Positions 21,216 to 22,155 of a DNA stretch of 22,155 nucleotides are shown here, in pieces (within the stretch, counting starts at the first letter, position 1; every line of letters begins with the position of its first letter). The stretch comes from Rhodospirillaceae bacterium (GTDB lineage: Bacteria; Pseudomonadota; Alphaproteobacteria; UBA828): contig JAPPKP010000133.1 in NCBI GenBank assembly GCA_028819955.1, positions 1 to 22,155 of the forward strand. The letters run 5' to 3'. A program made the translations under genes and the position numbers. The notes below the pieces were generated by a model. The model ran no database searches. It was not told where the DNA came from and saw only the letters and a list, made by a program, of their open reading frames with translations.

Positions 21216-22155
21216 CACTCGAACCAATCGGGTCCGCCGGCCTCACGCAGCGCGGCACCCGCGTCGCGGCCGATGGCGGCCGCGTCCGCCATGCCCCCTG
21301 CCCGCTCGGCTCGGTGACAGACGCTGCCGTCGGGCCGCGCGGTCAGGGCGTCGAGGCGGAGCCAGCCCGAGTCATCCGCCACGGCAAGACCCGCGATCGG
21401 CATGCGGCAGGAGCCGTCGAGCACCTCCAGCAGCGCCCGCTCGCACCGGACGGCGGCGGTCGTCACCGGATCGACGATGGGCTGCAGCATCTCCTGCATC
21501 CGCTCGTCGCCCGTCCGGCACTCGATGCCGAGGGCGCCCTGGCCCACGGCCGGCAGCATCTCCGCCGGTTCCAGCACCGTCATCCCGTCGATCTTCTCGC
21601 CCAGCCGCTTCAGGCCGGCGAGGGCCAGCAGCGTGGCGTCGGCCGCGCCATCGGCCACCTTGCGCAGCCGGGTTCCGACATTGCCCCGCATCGGGACGAT
21701 GTCGATATCGGGGCGGCGCGCCAGAATCTGCGCCTGGCGGCGGAGCGACCCGGTCCCGACCCGCGCCCCCTGCGGCAGGTCGGCGAGGCCGGCAGGGTTC
21801 GGCCCATCGCGCGCGATCAGCACGTCGCGCGGGTCCTCCCGCTCAGGCATCGCGGCGATCTCCAGCCCCTCCGGCAGCCAGGTCGGCACGTCCTTCATCG
21901 AGTGCACGGCGAGATCGATGCGCCCGTCCAGGAGCGCCTCCTCGATCTCCTTGGTGAAGAGCCCCTTGCCGCCGATATCGGCGAGCGGCCGGTCCGTGAA
22001 CCGATCGCCCGAAGTGGTGATGGTCTCGGTGCATAGAGCACCGTCCTCGGCCAGCGCTGGATGGGCCGCAACCAGCCGGGCGCAGACGTGGCGGGTCTGG
22101 GCGATGGCGAGCGGGCTGCCCCGCGTCCCGACGACTATTGGCAGGCGCACGTCCA
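21215..22155 (-). CDS. hemC: Hydroxymethylbilane synthase (porphobilinogen deaminase); start at window edge
   Basis: Polymerises four porphobilinogens into hydroxymethylbilane in the cytoplasm. Essentially complete: numbering from the GTG at 22150 gives 311 residues, but the two preceding codons read xTG-GAC, so the real start may be an ATG whose first base is just outside the window (or further upstream). Seen: VVGTRGSPLAIAQ, the catalytic Asp87 in DLAVHSMKDVPT, GTGSLRRQAQ, the RGNVGTRL loop, and the dipyrromethane-cofactor cysteine (Cys248) in LDGSCRMPIAG, the DGSC variant of the GGC motif. It heads the visible hemC-hemD-mitofilin-hemY operon; promoter outside the window. Confidence 0.96.
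   Translation of the reverse strand, partial: DVRLPIVVGTRGSPLAIAQTRHVCARLVAAHPALAEDGALCTETITTSGDRFTDRPLADIGGKGLFTKEIEEALLDGRIDLAVHSMKDVPTWLPEGLEIAAMPEREDPRDVLIARDGPNPAGLADLPQGARVGTGSLRRQAQILARRPDIDIVPMRGNVGTRLRKVADGAADATLLALAGLKRLGEKIDGMTVLEPAEMLPAVGQGALGIECRTGDERMQEMLQPIVDPVTTAAVRCERALLEVLDGSCRMPIAGLAVADDSGWLRLDALTARPDGSVCHRAERAGGMADAAAIGRDAGAALREAGGPDWFE

Noticed and set aside
1..22155. CRISPR arrays, complete insertion sequences, rRNA genes
   Set aside because: No regularly spaced repeats, no transposase and no rRNA-like sequence were seen on either strand.

Overview
The window looks like chromosomal DNA from a GC-rich alphaproteobacterium. The main reason is the right end, where hydroxymethylbilane synthase (hemC), uroporphyrinogen-III synthase (hemD), a mitofilin/Mic60-like membrane protein and hemY follow each other on the minus strand with overlapping stop and start codons. 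That order is typical of Alphaproteobacteria. Strong GC bias at third codon positions also gives long, meaningless open frames opposite most real genes.

Layout. (1) 1-1647: the 3' two thirds of trehalose-6-phosphate synthase (otsA, +) meets trehalose-phosphatase (otsB, -) tail to tail; the two coding ends overlap by 23 bp. (2) 1648-2143: a gene-free divergent region with several small repeats. (3) 2144-7962: a tightly packed plus-strand operon with a hydantoinase/oxoprolinase A subunit and a complete Dpp/Opp-type ABC core (two permeases, two ATPases). It ends at a strong hairpin (7962-7997). (4) 8018-9604: the matching family-5 solute-binding protein on the minus strand. (5) 9775-13724: a second plus-strand operon with a phosphotriesterase-family amidohydrolase, the hydantoinase B subunit and an unusual alanine-racemase-fold PLP enzyme. 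(6) 13703-16236: a minus-strand pair, an amidase-signature enzyme followed by a phytanoyl-CoA-dioxygenase-like Fe(II)/2-oxoglutarate oxygenase. (7) 16237-17360: a decayed stretch with a truncated kinase-like (APH-fold) fragment and a short phage-type helix-turn-helix (HTH_36-like) ORF, ending at the 3' side of a tRNA-Thr(CGT) gene. (8) 17361-22155: tRNA-Thr and the hem/mitofilin block.

How the genes may work together (inference): regions 3-6 resemble one uptake-and-degradation locus for a peptide-sized nitrogenous compound. The binding protein and ABC transporter import it. HyuA/HyuB would open a cyclic amide (hydantoin, 5-oxoproline, lactam) using ATP. The amidase and the amidohydrolase would cut further C-N or ester/lactone bonds. 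The PLP enzyme would racemise, or otherwise act at C-alpha of, the released amino acid, and the oxygenase would hydroxylate an intermediate. No substrate can be named from sequence.

The observations most worth a second look are the racemase-fold enzyme that has lost several canonical alanine-racemase residues, the unusual make-up of the catabolic locus, and the remnant-rich junction at tRNA-Thr.
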